NCBI GenBank assembly: GCA_964291445.2
Contig: OZ219862.1
Location: forward strand, 1,617,509-1,681,508
Length of the DNA stretch: 64,000 nucleotides
Direction of reading: 5' to 3'
Source: JAPOXR01 sp964291445
GTDB lineage: Bacteria; Pseudomonadota; Alphaproteobacteria; Rhodobacterales; Rhodobacteraceae
Numbering within the stretch: position 1 is the stretch's first letter; every line of letters starts with the position of its first letter. Shown here one piece after another: positions 28,195-37,198 of this stretch. The notes under the pieces are model-generated. The model ran no database searches, was not told where the DNA came from, and was given only the letters and a program-made list of their open reading frames with translations. The translations under genes and the position numbers were made by a program.

Positions 28195-29705
28195 GACGCA
28201 GCCGCCATGCCCAGGAGATCGCCGTATCCCGAGAGCGGTGCCCTGGCGACGCTGACAATGGGCATGACGGCGAGCTGCGGTGCAAACCGGGCCCGGAGGC
28301 GATCCACCTCCGGCAGCTGGCCAGCCTGCAGGCAGGCATCGATCTGCGCCGCCAGCGCCGCCTCGCAACCCTCCTCATGGGCCAGCGCCAGCAGGCCCAC
28401 CGTCAGCCGGCAGGCGGCACGCTCGCCCTGCGCCTTCATCGCCGCCTCGAAGCAGCGCCGGTATTCCTGGCGGGGAAAGAGCTCGTCACGGTAGACCAGC
28501 CGCATGAGCGCCATCGGCTTGGTCTTCAGCGAATGGATGACATGGCGATAATTGACCACATGTACCGCCTTCTTTGACGAGCCCTTGCGCTTCCGCGGCA
28601 GGGTCAGCTGCCGGACGGTGCCCAGATAGAGCTCCAGCCGGTCATCATGGATGCGCACGCCGAGCTGGTGGCCGATGAGCCGCGAAGGCACGGTGTAGAA
28701 CACGCGCTTCAGGATGAAGCCACTGGAGGAGGCGGGCGCGCACGCTGGTCTCCTCGTAATCGGTGGTGCGCCTCGATGGCAGGCGGTGCAACTGCTCCCG
28801 CTCGGCCTTGATCGGCGCCGCCCGGCGGGCATTGTAACGCCCGATGATGCCGGCGATGAAGCTGCGGTATGCATCCAGATCGGCAAACTCCCGCGATCCC
28901 CTGAGCGCCAGCGCATCCCCGATCTCCCGCTTGAGATGGCCGTGCGGGCCCTCGATGGCGCCGTTCTCATGGGCCACGCCGCGACTGCCCAGGGACGGTG
29001 TCATCTCGTAATGCTTGCACAGGAGGCGGTAGCGCTCGGTCATGTCCTCGGCATCCTCCTTGCCGAGATTGCGGAACCCTGCCGACAGGTTGCCTACCCG
29101 GTGCTCCCTCGGGGCCCCGCCCAGCTGCCACAGCGCCGCCTGCAGCCCCTCGGCCAGCGCCGTGAAGCTCTCGCCGCCGAGTACCACCTCGGCATGGCGG
29201 AAGCCGGACCAGGGCAGGCGGAAGTGATAGAGCATGTGGTTGAGCTTCTTGCCGGCGATGGTGATGCCGAGTTTGTTCATGTGGGTGAAGTCCGACAAGC
29301 CGATCCGGCCGGGCTCTTGGCGCTGCCGGAACATGACCTCCTTCTCGGGGCCGTGTTTTGCTTTCCAGTCGCGGACCCGCCGCTCCAGGGTGCGCCGGAC
29401 ATTCGGATTGAGCTCCGGATGGCGCCGCCGCAACTCCTCGAGGATGCCGACCGGGCGCAGTCCCGGCTCCGCCTCGAGCATCGGCACCACCTCCTCGCCC
29501 CATATGCCGGCAAGCGGGTCCGGCCTTCGTCGGCCGCGCCCCGCCTGCTGCTGTGACGGAAGCACCGGGTCCTGCTTGATGCGGTAGCCGGTGGCTGCAA
29601 GATGCCGGCCTTTGCCGACGCGGTTTCCACTGAATGGGTTCTGTTGTATTCCATGAAAAGCCTCACTTGGTGGTCTGTTACGTGGCGTCCGGGCATCCTG
29701 CTCAC
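28191..29705 (-). pseudogene. istA: IS21 transposase IstA (two frameshifts)
   Basis: Three frame pieces make up the protein: MPGRHVTDHQVRLFMEY with the helix-turn-helix start, then from about 29,605 RRRPDPLAGIWGEEVVPML, the DDE-domain region GLSDFTHMNKLGITIAGKK and VAHENGAIEGPHGHLKREIG, and from about 28,730 SSGFILKRVFYTVPSRLIGH to the stop at 28191. Single-base changes (one deletion, one insertion) would restore one ORF of about 500 aa. The catalytic domain residues themselves look preserved. Confidence 0.88.
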
Positions 29706-29911
29706 CTCTTGTCGGAAGTTTGCAGGACAATGCCCGAGCGTCCGCAGACATCAAGTGGGGCGCTGACGGGGAGGAAAAAATCCGCAGCGGCAGGGGGCAA
29801 CTCCGGTCGGGCTACGCCCTCCCTCCGTTACCCCCTGCCGCCCCCAGCCTCCTTCTCACCCTGATTGACGCTGGATTCCCATCGTGATTGTCGCTCCATA
29901 GTGGGGTCCCT

Positions 29912-31038
29912 CGGTTCATCCCCGCGTGGGCGGGGAACACCCCGGACCGAAGGTATCGCCCATGTCCATTTCCGGTTCATCCCCGCGTGGGCGGGGAACA
30001 CGCCATGCCCTGCTACCCCATGCCCTGACCTGCCGGTTCATCCCCGCGTGGGCGGGGAACACTCACGGTAGCGCGGTTCTTTCCAGTTATGGGGCGGTTC
30101 ATCCCCGCGTGGGCGGGGAACACCCGCCGACCGTGCAATGCAAATCGCGCACGAACGGTTCATCCCCGCGTGGGCGGGGAACACGCATGGACGAGCGCGA
30201 TCATTTGCTCGACCGACGGTTCATCCCCGCGTGGGCGGGGAACACGACGGTCCCGATCGCTTGATTTTCGGCACTGCCGGTTCATCCCCGCGTGGGCGGG
30301 GAACACGTTCACTCGCAACTTAAACTACGCATACATGCCGGTTCATCCCCGCGTGGGCGGGGAACACATTGACTTCGGTGCCTCAGTCAGTGCGTGGAAC
30401 GGTTCATCCCCGCGTGGGCGGGGAACACGCGCGCTCCAGGCCGTCCAGCCGGTCAACGATCGGTTCATCCCCGCGTGGGCGGGGAACACTCGTAGATGCC
30501 TATATTGTCCTCCCCGTGGTTCGGTTCATCCCCGCGTGGGCGGGGAACACGCACCCACATTGACGGCTACCCGCTGGTGAACCGGTTCATCCCCGCGTGG
30601 GCGGGGAACACTCGAGGACGGACACGCCGCCGGCAGCCTCACGCGGTTCATCCCCGCGTGGGCGGGGAACACAATACCTGCAACAGGTCGTTGCCTCTGA
30701 CAGTCGGTTCATCCCCGCGTGGGCGGGGAACACGTGGCGCCGGCGTTCGACCGGGATTACTCGGACGGTTCATCCCCGCGTGGGCGGGGAACACAGGCGC
30801 AGACTGCACAGCGTGCGCAGAAAGTGCGGTTCATCCCCGCGTGGGCGGGGAACACTCCAATTGGCCCTCGATCAGCACTGCATCGCCCGGTTCATCCCCG
30901 CGTGGGCGGGGAACACAGCTGGTGGCCGATTCCGACGAGATCATATTTCGGTTCATCCCCGCGTGGGCGGGGAACACACTTTCGACCAGTCGGTCTATGA
31001 CGCTGAGGCCGGTTCATCCCCGCGTGGGCGGGGAACAC
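29912..31038 (-). CRISPR. type I-E CRISPR array, leader-proximal segment (19 repeats, 18 spacers)
   Basis: Nineteen identical 29-nt repeats every 61 bp from 29,912 to 31,038, with the same sequence and orientation as the distal segment. The leader lies at 31,039-31,130 next to cas2, so the newest spacers are at the high-coordinate end. All repeats here are canonical, consistent with recent acquisition. Together with the distal segment and the spacer split by IS21 the original array had 67 repeats and 66 spacers. Confidence 0.99.
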
Positions 31039-31130
31039 TTGTTTGTAGGCTATTGTTTTAGGAGGAGAATTTCCAGCTTGCAAAATCTACCGGCCATTTT
31101 GCATTCTGGACCTGGTCAAGAATTATCGGG
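31039..31130 (-). promoter_or_regulatory. CRISPR leader
   Basis: The 92-bp AT-richer segment between the cas2 stop and the first repeat. On the minus strand TTGCAA (31,078-31,083), 17 bp, then TAAAAC (31,055-31,060) is a possible promoter that would start transcription about 15 nt before the first repeat. The upper part holds a perfect inverted repeat, TGCAAAAT-N9-ATTTTGCA (31,079-31,103). Leader function follows from position; the promoter hexamers are a weak match. Confidence 0.7.
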
Positions 31131-31418
31131 CTAACTCGAGCTCACAGGATAGAATGACACCAGCTTCATTCCGTCGAATTCGACCGGCATTCGGCGATTT
31201 TGTCCGACAGTCCTGAAGTCATACCCTTGGTCGGTTGGTGCCGCCCAGGCCATCACTGCATCGCCATCCCCGACATACTTCTCGACCTCGGACCAGATTC
31301 GTTCACGAACACGCCGGGAATAACGCCCCACATAGACCCCTGCACGAATTTCCAGAAGCAAAACAGCAAGCCTGCCACGCAACCTGGGGGGAGTATTCTC
31401 AACCACGATGACCAGCAT
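31131..31418 (-). CDS. cas2: CRISPR-associated endoribonuclease Cas2, type I-E
   Basis: A 95-aa protein starting MLVIVVENTPPRLRGRLAVL, with LEIRAGVYVGRYSRRVRERI and a C-terminal FDGMKLVSFYPVSS, the Cas2e (CasI-E form) pattern. The start at 31418 lies 20 nt inside cas1. It forms the Cas1-Cas2 integrase that adds spacers at the leader, which is only 92 bp downstream. Confidence 0.96.
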   Translation of the reverse strand: MLVIVVENTPPRLRGRLAVLLLEIRAGVYVGRYSRRVRERIWSEVEKYVGDGDAVMAWAAPTDQGYDFRTVGQNRRMPVEFDGMKLVSFYPVSSS

Positions 31419-32340
31419 CACCACTATCCGCATTGTCCTTGAATGCTGGACCGAGCGCCTCAGCGGCCGGCCCAGGAACCGGCAAGTCTCCAGACTTGAG
31501 CACATCCTCAATTCCAGGAATTATCTTGGACAACAGTCCGGTCGAGCGGAAGCTGTCTCGACAAGCCACCCTGACTGCGCGCTCAAGCGGCAATTCCAAT
31601 CTGCCTCTCTGCGCGTCTCCGGCAATCCGGAAGGCCTCGGGTATAACTGTCCGAGTCTTCCACAAATCTGCGATGTCGTAGACAAATGACCGCGGTTTTC
31701 CAGTATGCAGGAAGCCGATTGCGGGCGCATATCCCGCTGCGAGTATTGCGGCTTCCGTCAGCCCGTGCAGGCAGGCAGTGGCAGCGCTCACGCACCTGTT
31801 AGGGATATCGGAACTGCCCCAGTCCGCAGGATCATATTTCCGCCTTTTCCAGGTAACACCATGCTGCTTGGCGATAAGTGCATAGCTGGCTCGTACACGG
31901 GCGCCTTCGATTCCTCTCAATTGCTCTATTGACCGCCTCATGGGCGCGGCTTCTTCAAATCTGACCCTGTACATTTCCCGTACCACGCGCAGCCTTGCAG
32001 ACGGGTCGAGTGCAAGCGAAGCCTGCCACAACAACTTGTCCGACCGTGCGCCACCGGGCTGACCTGCGGCATAAAGACGTACCCCGGCTTCTCCGACCCA
32101 GGTCACTAGAGTGCCGGCCCGAGCAGCGAGCGCGACAGCTCGGTGAGAAATCCGCGCGCCCGGCTCCAGCATCAGGCACGCGAGACCTCCGACAGGAATA
32201 TGTGTGCGCGTCCCATCTGCACCAACGGCAACAAACGCTCCATCCTTCACATCAAGCTGTGCTCGCTCCACAAATACGAGGGCCGCTCTTTCCTTGAGCG
32301 GAATAGGTTTGGGTGGATCAATCCCTGGGAGTGCCATCAA
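31399..32340 (-). CDS. cas1: CRISPR-associated integrase Cas1, type I-E
   Basis: A 313-aa protein. The metal-binding catalytic residues are present: E145 in LRGIEGARVRAS, H212 in GFLHTGKP and D222 in SFVYDIADLW, at the spacing of E. coli Cas1. It follows cas6e by 13 nt and overlaps cas2. An intact adaptation pair implies the leader-proximal segment could still acquire spacers. Confidence 0.97.
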   Translation of the reverse strand: MMALPGIDPPKPIPLKERAALVFVERAQLDVKDGAFVAVGADGTRTHIPVGGLACLMLEPGARISHRAVALAARAGTLVTWVGEAGVRLYAAGQPGGARSDKLLWQASLALDPSARLRVVREMYRVRFEEAAPMRRSIEQLRGIEGARVRASYALIAKQHGVTWKRRKYDPADWGSSDIPNRCVSAATACLHGLTEAAILAAGYAPAIGFLHTGKPRSFVYDIADLWKTRTVIPEAFRIAGDAQRGRLELPLERAVRVACRDSFRSTGLLSKIIPGIEDVLKSGDLPVPGPAAEALGPAFKDNADSGDAGHRG

Positions 32341-32353
32341 TTTGATCAGGAAG

Positions 32354-33076
32354 TCATGCTCGACGCACCAGCATCAGACCGCACCCGAAAGCCCTGGCAC
32401 GCCCCAATCCCGTAAACAGCGTTCTCGTAAATTCCTTCGGATCTCGGATGGTGAGCATGCCCTTAAGGTCTAGAATGCCGAAGGTTGCCATCCTGCCACC
32501 GCGTCGTCCCAGAACTGAGACCCGGTAGTCTTCAACCACTGACGTCTCGACAACGAAGCCGCGGCTCTCTCCCTGTCTTGCAAGCCAGGATTTCGCGGCG
32601 ACCTCTGCGGCTTCGATACGCCTTGTGGCGCGTCCTTCTCCGCTCTCGGTCCCATCTGCCTCTTGTTCGCGCATAGCGTGCATTACTATGTCCACTCTCC
32701 GGTCGTTGCGCGGTTTATGCGCAGAACCTGGTACAGCTTTTTCTCTAAGCACGGACCGCCGATCCTTTGTCGCATTGGCTCGCAACACGAAGGCAAGTCT
32801 GTCACCCTGCGCCAGTACCGGTTCATACGGCTTGGATTCAATCGGCCGGAACAGACGAGAGGGCTGCGGTTTACGAGCCGATACGATGAGGAACTTGCCG
32901 GACCCGTCCGCCCGCCACAGAAAATCCCGCTTGGCATCGATGCCCGGAAAGAGTGTCCAAATCAACCGGCGATGAGCATCCAGCACCTTGCTTGAGTCAG
33001 TTGGATCTAGAAGCGGCCTAAGCGAATGTTCCGGTGCCTGCCGGTTGATTGCGGCACGCGTCAAGTAATGCGTCAT
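32354..33076 (-). CDS. cas6e: crRNA endoribonuclease Cas6e (Cse3/CasE)
   Basis: A 240-aa protein from the ATG at 33076, which overlaps the cas5 stop (ATGA). The N-terminal MTHYLTRAAINRQAPEHS carries the likely catalytic histidine (H17), and the C-terminal glycine-rich RNA-binding loop reads GLGRARAFGCGLMLV. It would cut each repeat 3' of the stem to leave the AUGAACCG handle, both in the array and in the pseudo-repeat beside cas3. Confidence 0.95.
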   Translation of the reverse strand: MTHYLTRAAINRQAPEHSLRPLLDPTDSSKVLDAHRRLIWTLFPGIDAKRDFLWRADGSGKFLIVSARKPQPSRLFRPIESKPYEPVLAQGDRLAFVLRANATKDRRSVLREKAVPGSAHKPRNDRRVDIVMHAMREQEADGTESGEGRATRRIEAAEVAAKSWLARQGESRGFVVETSVVEDYRVSVLGRRGGRMATFGILDLKGMLTIRDPKEFTRTLFTGLGRARAFGCGLMLVRRA

Positions 33077-33816
33077 GCACCTCCTCCACCACTTTCCTGC
33101 TCTTTTTTGTCGGGATTGAAATGCCACACGGTACACTCACTGAAGGTCCAGGCCTGGCGATCAATTGGCTCGCCTGGCACCCGTTCACTCAAATAGGGCT
33201 GCTCAACCCCCGCCACCGGGTCGGATTGAACCGGAAATTGGCTGCGGGCTTGTCCTTTGAACCTCTTGATGCACAGCCATTCGGGAACTTTGATTTTCTT
33301 CAAGGCTTCGACTGGATTCCTTGCAATGCATACAATGGGGTTGAGAGGAGTCGCCAAAGGGCACGATTTACGACCGAGATAAAGCGGATAGACCGGACGC
33401 CGAAGGTAGTTTGCGAGCGCTTCCAGCTCCCAGTGACCATCTCCCCAGAGTGCTGCGCCGACCATCACGTCGCAGCGATAATCACGAATAGTGATGATTG
33501 TATTGACATCACCTCCAGCAAGCGCAATCGCTTGGCTCCGGGCCTGTGGTCGCTTCACCTTCGATGTCGGAACAGTTTGCACCGTGTGGAAATCACGCAG
33601 GGGAGCCGACCGCTGAAACGGTTGGACTGCCACCGAATATGATCGAAGTCGCTCCTGGCCCTTCAAGTTGCTTCGTTCAATCCCTAGTGCTGCCCCCATG
33701 AGGCCAAGCACTGCGGAACGCAGCGGAGCCAACTCACTGCCACGGCGTACGTGCCCGGCATAACTGCCAAAAGATGCCATTGGCGCGGCAAGCAGAAAAA
33801 CCAGATGCTCACGCAT
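33073..33816 (-). CDS. cas5: Cascade subunit Cas5e (CasD)
   Basis: A 247-aa RAMP protein starting MREHLVFLLAAPMASFGSYA, with the family LRSAVLGLMGAALGIER helix, the RDFHTVQTVP loop and YPLYLGRKSCPLATPL near residue 150. It caps the crRNA 5' handle in Cascade. It begins 8 nt inside cas7 and overlaps cas6e by 4 nt. Confidence 0.95.
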   Translation of the reverse strand: MREHLVFLLAAPMASFGSYAGHVRRGSELAPLRSAVLGLMGAALGIERSNLKGQERLRSYSVAVQPFQRSAPLRDFHTVQTVPTSKVKRPQARSQAIALAGGDVNTIITIRDYRCDVMVGAALWGDGHWELEALANYLRRPVYPLYLGRKSCPLATPLNPIVCIARNPVEALKKIKVPEWLCIKRFKGQARSQFPVQSDPVAGVEQPYLSERVPGEPIDRQAWTFSECTVWHFNPDKKEQESGGGGA

Positions 33817-34885
33817 CGCCCAACTGCCTGGAAACGAAGGACTTGACACCCTCAAGCGTACCGATTCCACCGATCACATCCATCTCCACCGAGTCGTCGA
33901 CACACGGACCGTATGCATTGTCCATGGCTGCCGCTGCTTTCCTGAGTCGGGAAATGGATTCTCCAAGCAAATCGATCCCGTTAACGGGCTCAAGAAAGGC
34001 CGCGGCAAGGCTTCTTGGCTGCTGGCCCCCCGCCTCAGCGCGAATGAACAATGCCCTGGTATGATGGCTGTAGCTGTTGCGCTTGCCGGAAGGACTTGCA
34101 GTCGCGAAGGCCTCGGTCACGGCATCAAGGGACTTGCGGGCAAGTTCCCGGTCGCCGGCAAGGTTGGCCACAAGTCGGTCGGCATCTACGCAGACATAAA
34201 GGTAATAGACTCCGGATCCGAATCCAGATTCACCAACAAAGCTTGCTCCTACATCCTCGGTCGGACTTTTGAGGTCATCTGCGGCAGTATAATAATCGTC
34301 CTCCGCTTCGGCTCTGTGCGTTGTAATGGCATGTGAAACCTGCACTGCAGCCTCACGATTGAAGTCCGGAGCGTCTGCTAGCATGCGACCAAACATCGCT
34401 AGGTCGACGGCGCCATCAGCAGTACGTAGGATTGTCTTGCCGAGACTCTTGGCATCTCCGATGGACTCACCGGCAAGCGCCCGCTCCGCCATTTCAAAGG
34501 CTGCTTTGCGCTCGTCGGGAGAAATGAAAGCCAATTGCTTGATACGAACACGGTCTCCGTCCTTTTTCGTTGCTGTCGTATCAAGTTTGCCGAAAACACT
34601 AGCTACCAGCTCCGAGATCTTCCGTGCATTCCCTTCATCTGCACCCTTAGCGCAAAGATGCTTGAACAACTCGTCACCCAGCCGCTGTGTGCGCTCACCC
34701 ATTTTTCCCCTGAGGGCTTCCGACATAACGGACGACATTCTTGCGGCCCGCTTGAGCGACTGCGACGACAGCCTAAGCCGGTGAACGCCACCATAGACCG
34801 CCGACTTCGGTCGCCCCATGTCATCCCGATTGGGGTTTGACGGCGGATATACGGTCAAAAAGTGAAGCTGTACAAAACATGTCAT
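33809..34885 (-). CDS. cas7: Cascade backbone subunit Cas7e (Cse4/CasC)
   Basis: A 358-aa protein from the ATG at 34885, which overlaps the cse2 stop. It starts MTCFVQLHFLTVYPPSNPNR, followed by the family block GRPKSAVYGGVHRLRLSSQS and the thumb region DYYTAADDLKSPTEDVGAS. Six copies coat the spacer part of the crRNA and flip every sixth base. This explains why positions 6, 12, 18 and so on do not need to match a target. Confidence 0.96.
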   Translation of the reverse strand: MTCFVQLHFLTVYPPSNPNRDDMGRPKSAVYGGVHRLRLSSQSLKRAARMSSVMSEALRGKMGERTQRLGDELFKHLCAKGADEGNARKISELVASVFGKLDTTATKKDGDRVRIKQLAFISPDERKAAFEMAERALAGESIGDAKSLGKTILRTADGAVDLAMFGRMLADAPDFNREAAVQVSHAITTHRAEAEDDYYTAADDLKSPTEDVGASFVGESGFGSGVYYLYVCVDADRLVANLAGDRELARKSLDAVTEAFATASPSGKRNSYSHHTRALFIRAEAGGQQPRSLAAAFLEPVNGIDLLGESISRLRKAAAAMDNAYGPCVDDSVEMDVIGGIGTLEGVKSFVSRQLGDA

Positions 34886-35406
34886 TGATCGGTTTCTCCC
34901 TGGTTTGTCGTTGAGAATTCTGTTCCGAAATATTGGAAGCACCATTTGCTGCGAACCTGATCATTCCAGTAGAAGAGATCCTCGGCCAGCATCCATCCGT
35001 TGCAGGACAGATCCGGCCCGAGCACTGCCATTGACCGTCGAAGAGGCGCTATCAGGTCGCGGCGGGACTTGATGCGAATCAGTGACTGGAATCGAATTTC
35101 GCTAAGTTTGCGCGGTCCGTCCTTTGAAGGCTTGGCACCAAATGCCGTTGCGAGTCCTTTGCCATCCACGGAATCCAGCCGGGCAAACGTGGTCGCAATC
35201 AGGGCAAGCTGGCTGGCGGTTGGGTTCAGGTCGATTTCCTTGAGTTGTAAATTCAACTCATGTGTCGCCTCCACCGCCAACGCCTCAACCGGAGAGCAGC
35301 AGCGTTTGAGGCGGGCACGTACCGACCTTGCGGCACCGTCGTCACGGCCCATGAACCTGCCACGCCATTCAACTGCGACTGCACCAATTCCCTTGCTCTC
35401 TGTCAT
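34882..35406 (-). CDS. cse2: Cascade small subunit Cse2 (CasB)
   Basis: A 174-aa all-helical protein. Recognisable elements are WRGRFMGRDDGAARSVRARL, FGAKPSKDGPRKLSEIRFQS and the C-terminal LFYWNDQVRSKWCFQYF. Two copies line the Cascade belly and stabilise the R-loop. It overlaps both neighbours by ATGA. Confidence 0.94.
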   Translation of the reverse strand: MTESKGIGAVAVEWRGRFMGRDDGAARSVRARLKRCCSPVEALAVEATHELNLQLKEIDLNPTASQLALIATTFARLDSVDGKGLATAFGAKPSKDGPRKLSEIRFQSLIRIKSRRDLIAPLRRSMAVLGPDLSCNGWMLAEDLFYWNDQVRSKWCFQYFGTEFSTTNQGETDQ

Positions 35407-36908
35407 GTTTGTCCTTTCTTCCTGCCCGGCGAGGGAAGGTTCAACCTGCTACGAACCCGTCTTGCCATCTCTCCATGCAAATTGCGCTTCGCCACGACCC
35501 TCCTTTCGATACCGGCAACGTCGTGGTCGGCAAGGCCAGTCAAGACCTGTTCGTCGAACATCCGGCCAGCCACTCCGGTCAGCAGGTGGTACCAATCTTC
35601 TTCAACTTTGCTGCTGCCGCCACCGGCAATTTCATGTACGGACGCAACAAACCCCGCTTCTGTTTCGGCATAGAAAGCTTCGATGACAGAAGCGAGGCTT
35701 GTACCATCAAGAAAACAGGCAAGCTTCAACGCCTTGCGGACTGCGCCTGATGTGGCATTTGCTGCTTCTAGCAGGCACTGGACCCTCCCCCCGCCATCCT
35801 TATCAAGGCCAGGAAGGCTGGGGTAAGTGTCGAAGGTGAAATCAACTGGTTTCATTTTGTCCATTGCCCAACCGCCGACCAGGATTTCGTACGCCGGAGC
35901 ATGGGGACGATAGTTGTACACATGAATTGCCTGCGCGATTCGGCGGGTCCCTGTTCCATCCTGACCATTGCTCATGGTCGTGCCCAACCAGTTCCTGTAG
36001 CTGAGACGGCCGGCCCCCGGATGAACCGGAAGCAACTCTGGATCATCTTCTTTTCGCCGATAATATGGCGTCAACGGGTGCACAAAGGCCGAGTAATTCG
36101 TTCCGTACGGTCTTTGGACTACACCTACGACCTGGCCTTCCTCAAACAGGAGTCGCAGGCGCCGGGGCATTCCGAAAAAGACCTCCAGTGGGTTTGTGTC
36201 GTTGTTCACCACGACTTGACCCTTCTCCGAGGTCACTGTTGGTCGAAGCCATGGCAGAACCCTTATCGCTTCACTCGCAGGAAGCGGGGACCTCGGTAGA
36301 ACATTTGAAAAGACAAGGCGCCACAGCGGCATTTGCTCAGGTTTCAAACCGACGGGCTGAACAAGAGTCGTCATTGGCCCACCGCCCCGCATAGAAGTTC
36401 TGTTTCCAGCACCACCGCTCGGAGCGAACGCCTGGAGGGTATAGAGTGCCATTGCGGCCTCGGCGGACTCCAGGACAGAGAAGCGGTTCCGCTTGACTAT
36501 GAGATCTGCATTCTTGCCAGCCGTCGAACTCCCGGCAGAATCGATGAACAGCATGTCCACTGGCTTGGTGTCGGACGGTTTGGCATCTTCCTCGAAAGCT
36601 TCCAGGTCCTGCATAAAGCGCGGACCGTTGCCTCCCAGTTGAAAATGTTCGGCAAATTGGTCCATTCCTTCTTCGAGATGGTCGACATTCGGATTTGCCA
36701 ATCTTTCCTTCCAGCCGGATTCGTTCTCAGGTGAGTAGGTTAGCGAAACCACTCCAATCAGAAATTCCAGACAGGCCAAGTTGAGATCTGGCCGCGGCCA
36801 GGCAAGCTCCGTTACACCTGATGAAGCAATCTCGGCCGGACGCACCGTGACCACCTTTCCATGTTGGCGCACGGGAATCCAGCGATCACGTAACAGGTTC
36901 AGTGTCAT
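35403..36908 (-). CDS. cse1: Cascade large subunit Cse1 (CasA/Cas8e)
   Basis: A 501-aa protein beginning MTLNLLRDRWIPVRQHGKVV, the conserved Cse1 N-terminus. It continues with LAWPRPDLNLACLEFLIGVV, FLEDLEAFEEDA-like sequence (FMQDLEAFEEDAKPSD) and a C-terminal four-helix bundle. Cse1 recognises the PAM and recruits Cas3. Its ATG is overlapped by the stop of a small upstream ORF, so its translation is probably coupled to that ORF. It is first of the Cascade-adaptation block, downstream of the proposed CreR target. Confidence 0.96.
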   Translation of the reverse strand: MTLNLLRDRWIPVRQHGKVVTVRPAEIASSGVTELAWPRPDLNLACLEFLIGVVSLTYSPENESGWKERLANPNVDHLEEGMDQFAEHFQLGGNGPRFMQDLEAFEEDAKPSDTKPVDMLFIDSAGSSTAGKNADLIVKRNRFSVLESAEAAMALYTLQAFAPSGGAGNRTSMRGGGPMTTLVQPVGLKPEQMPLWRLVFSNVLPRSPLPASEAIRVLPWLRPTVTSEKGQVVVNNDTNPLEVFFGMPRRLRLLFEEGQVVGVVQRPYGTNYSAFVHPLTPYYRRKEDDPELLPVHPGAGRLSYRNWLGTTMSNGQDGTGTRRIAQAIHVYNYRPHAPAYEILVGGWAMDKMKPVDFTFDTYPSLPGLDKDGGGRVQCLLEAANATSGAVRKALKLACFLDGTSLASVIEAFYAETEAGFVASVHEIAGGGSSKVEEDWYHLLTGVAGRMFDEQVLTGLADHDVAGIERRVVAKRNLHGEMARRVRSRLNLPSPGRKKGQT

Positions 36909-37117
36909 TGGCGCTCAAAGGTCTTGTCGGTCAAATGGCGGCACTCAGGCCTCGATACTCGGCTGTTACGACTGCAATCGGCACGGGTCAGGGTTTCATG
37001 CACACGCAATCGTCCGACCGTTAATGTAAGCTGGCTTCCCAGGGATCGATATCCAACGACCAGTCCAACAAATTCCCAAATCCGGCCGGCACTTGGTCCA
37101 AATTGGTATGCTTGCAT
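36905..37117 (-). CDS. small ORF translationally coupled to cse1, unknown function
   Basis: A 70-codon ORF starting MQAYQFGPSAGRIWEFVG and ending CRHLTDKTFERQ. It has a good Shine-Dalgarno (GAGG, 5 nt before the ATG at 37117) and its TGA overlaps the cse1 ATG as ATGA, the same overlap used by cse1-cse2, cse2-cas7 and cas5-cas6e. I recognise no family. The first half is mildly hydrophobic; the second is rich in Arg, Thr and Ser with two cysteines. It could be a genuine small protein or a leader ORF serving only to couple ribosomes onto cse1. It lies directly downstream of the proposed CreR target. Confidence 0.5.
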   Translation of the reverse strand: MQAYQFGPSAGRIWEFVGLVVGYRSLGSQLTLTVGRLRVHETLTRADCSRNSRVSRPECRHLTDKTFERQ

Positions 37118-37127
37118 CCTTTCCTCG

Positions 37128-37162
37128 TTACATGGTCATGTGCAAAATTGCACCCACATCAT
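37128..37162 (-). promoter_or_regulatory. predicted CreR/Cascade target with ATG PAM upstream of cse1
   Basis: On the minus strand ATG (37,162-37,160) is followed by a protospacer beginning ATGTGGGTGC at 37,159. Aligned to the 32-nt pseudo-spacer at 37,228-37,259, positions 1-5, 7-10, 12-15, 17 and 19-23 match. The only mismatches in the first 23 are at 6, 11, 16 and 18, of which 6 and 18 are bases that Cascade flips out. Positions 24-32 mostly mismatch. ATG is an accepted E. coli I-E PAM. The site contains the dyad GTGCAA-TT-TTGCAC (37,140-37,153) and ends just before the small ORF's Shine-Dalgarno. TACGAT at 37,173-37,178 is a possible -10; no good -35 is seen. Confidence 0.75.
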
Positions 37163-37198
37163 CAAAAGACGAATCGTAGGTAGCAGAAATCTCAATGC

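Larger units (their letters stand above)
26925..29900 (-). mobile_element. IS21-family insertion sequence inside a CRISPR spacer
   Basis: The 2,976-bp element is bounded by direct repeats GTGGGGTC (26,917-26,924 and 29,901-29,908). Its ends are imperfect inverted repeats: left TGTAGAGCGTCAATC, right (reverse complement) TATGGAGCGACAATC, each with a second internal CGTCAATCAGG copy, as IS21 elements have. It carries istA and istB on the minus strand. Removing the element and one direct repeat rebuilds a spacer of exactly 32 nt. All three reading-frame breaks in its genes suggest it is no longer active, unless they are sequencing indels. Confidence 0.93.

Noticed and set aside
24000..31038. Two independent CRISPR arrays
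   Set aside because: The 8-bp target duplication and the exact 32-nt spacer rebuilt across the IS21 element show a single array that was split.
24000..31100. Long plus-strand ORFs rich in repeated FIPAWAGNT, HPRVGGEH and SSPRGRGT
   Set aside because: These are translations of the CRISPR repeats in three frames. The 61-bp period rotates frames, and no protein is encoded.
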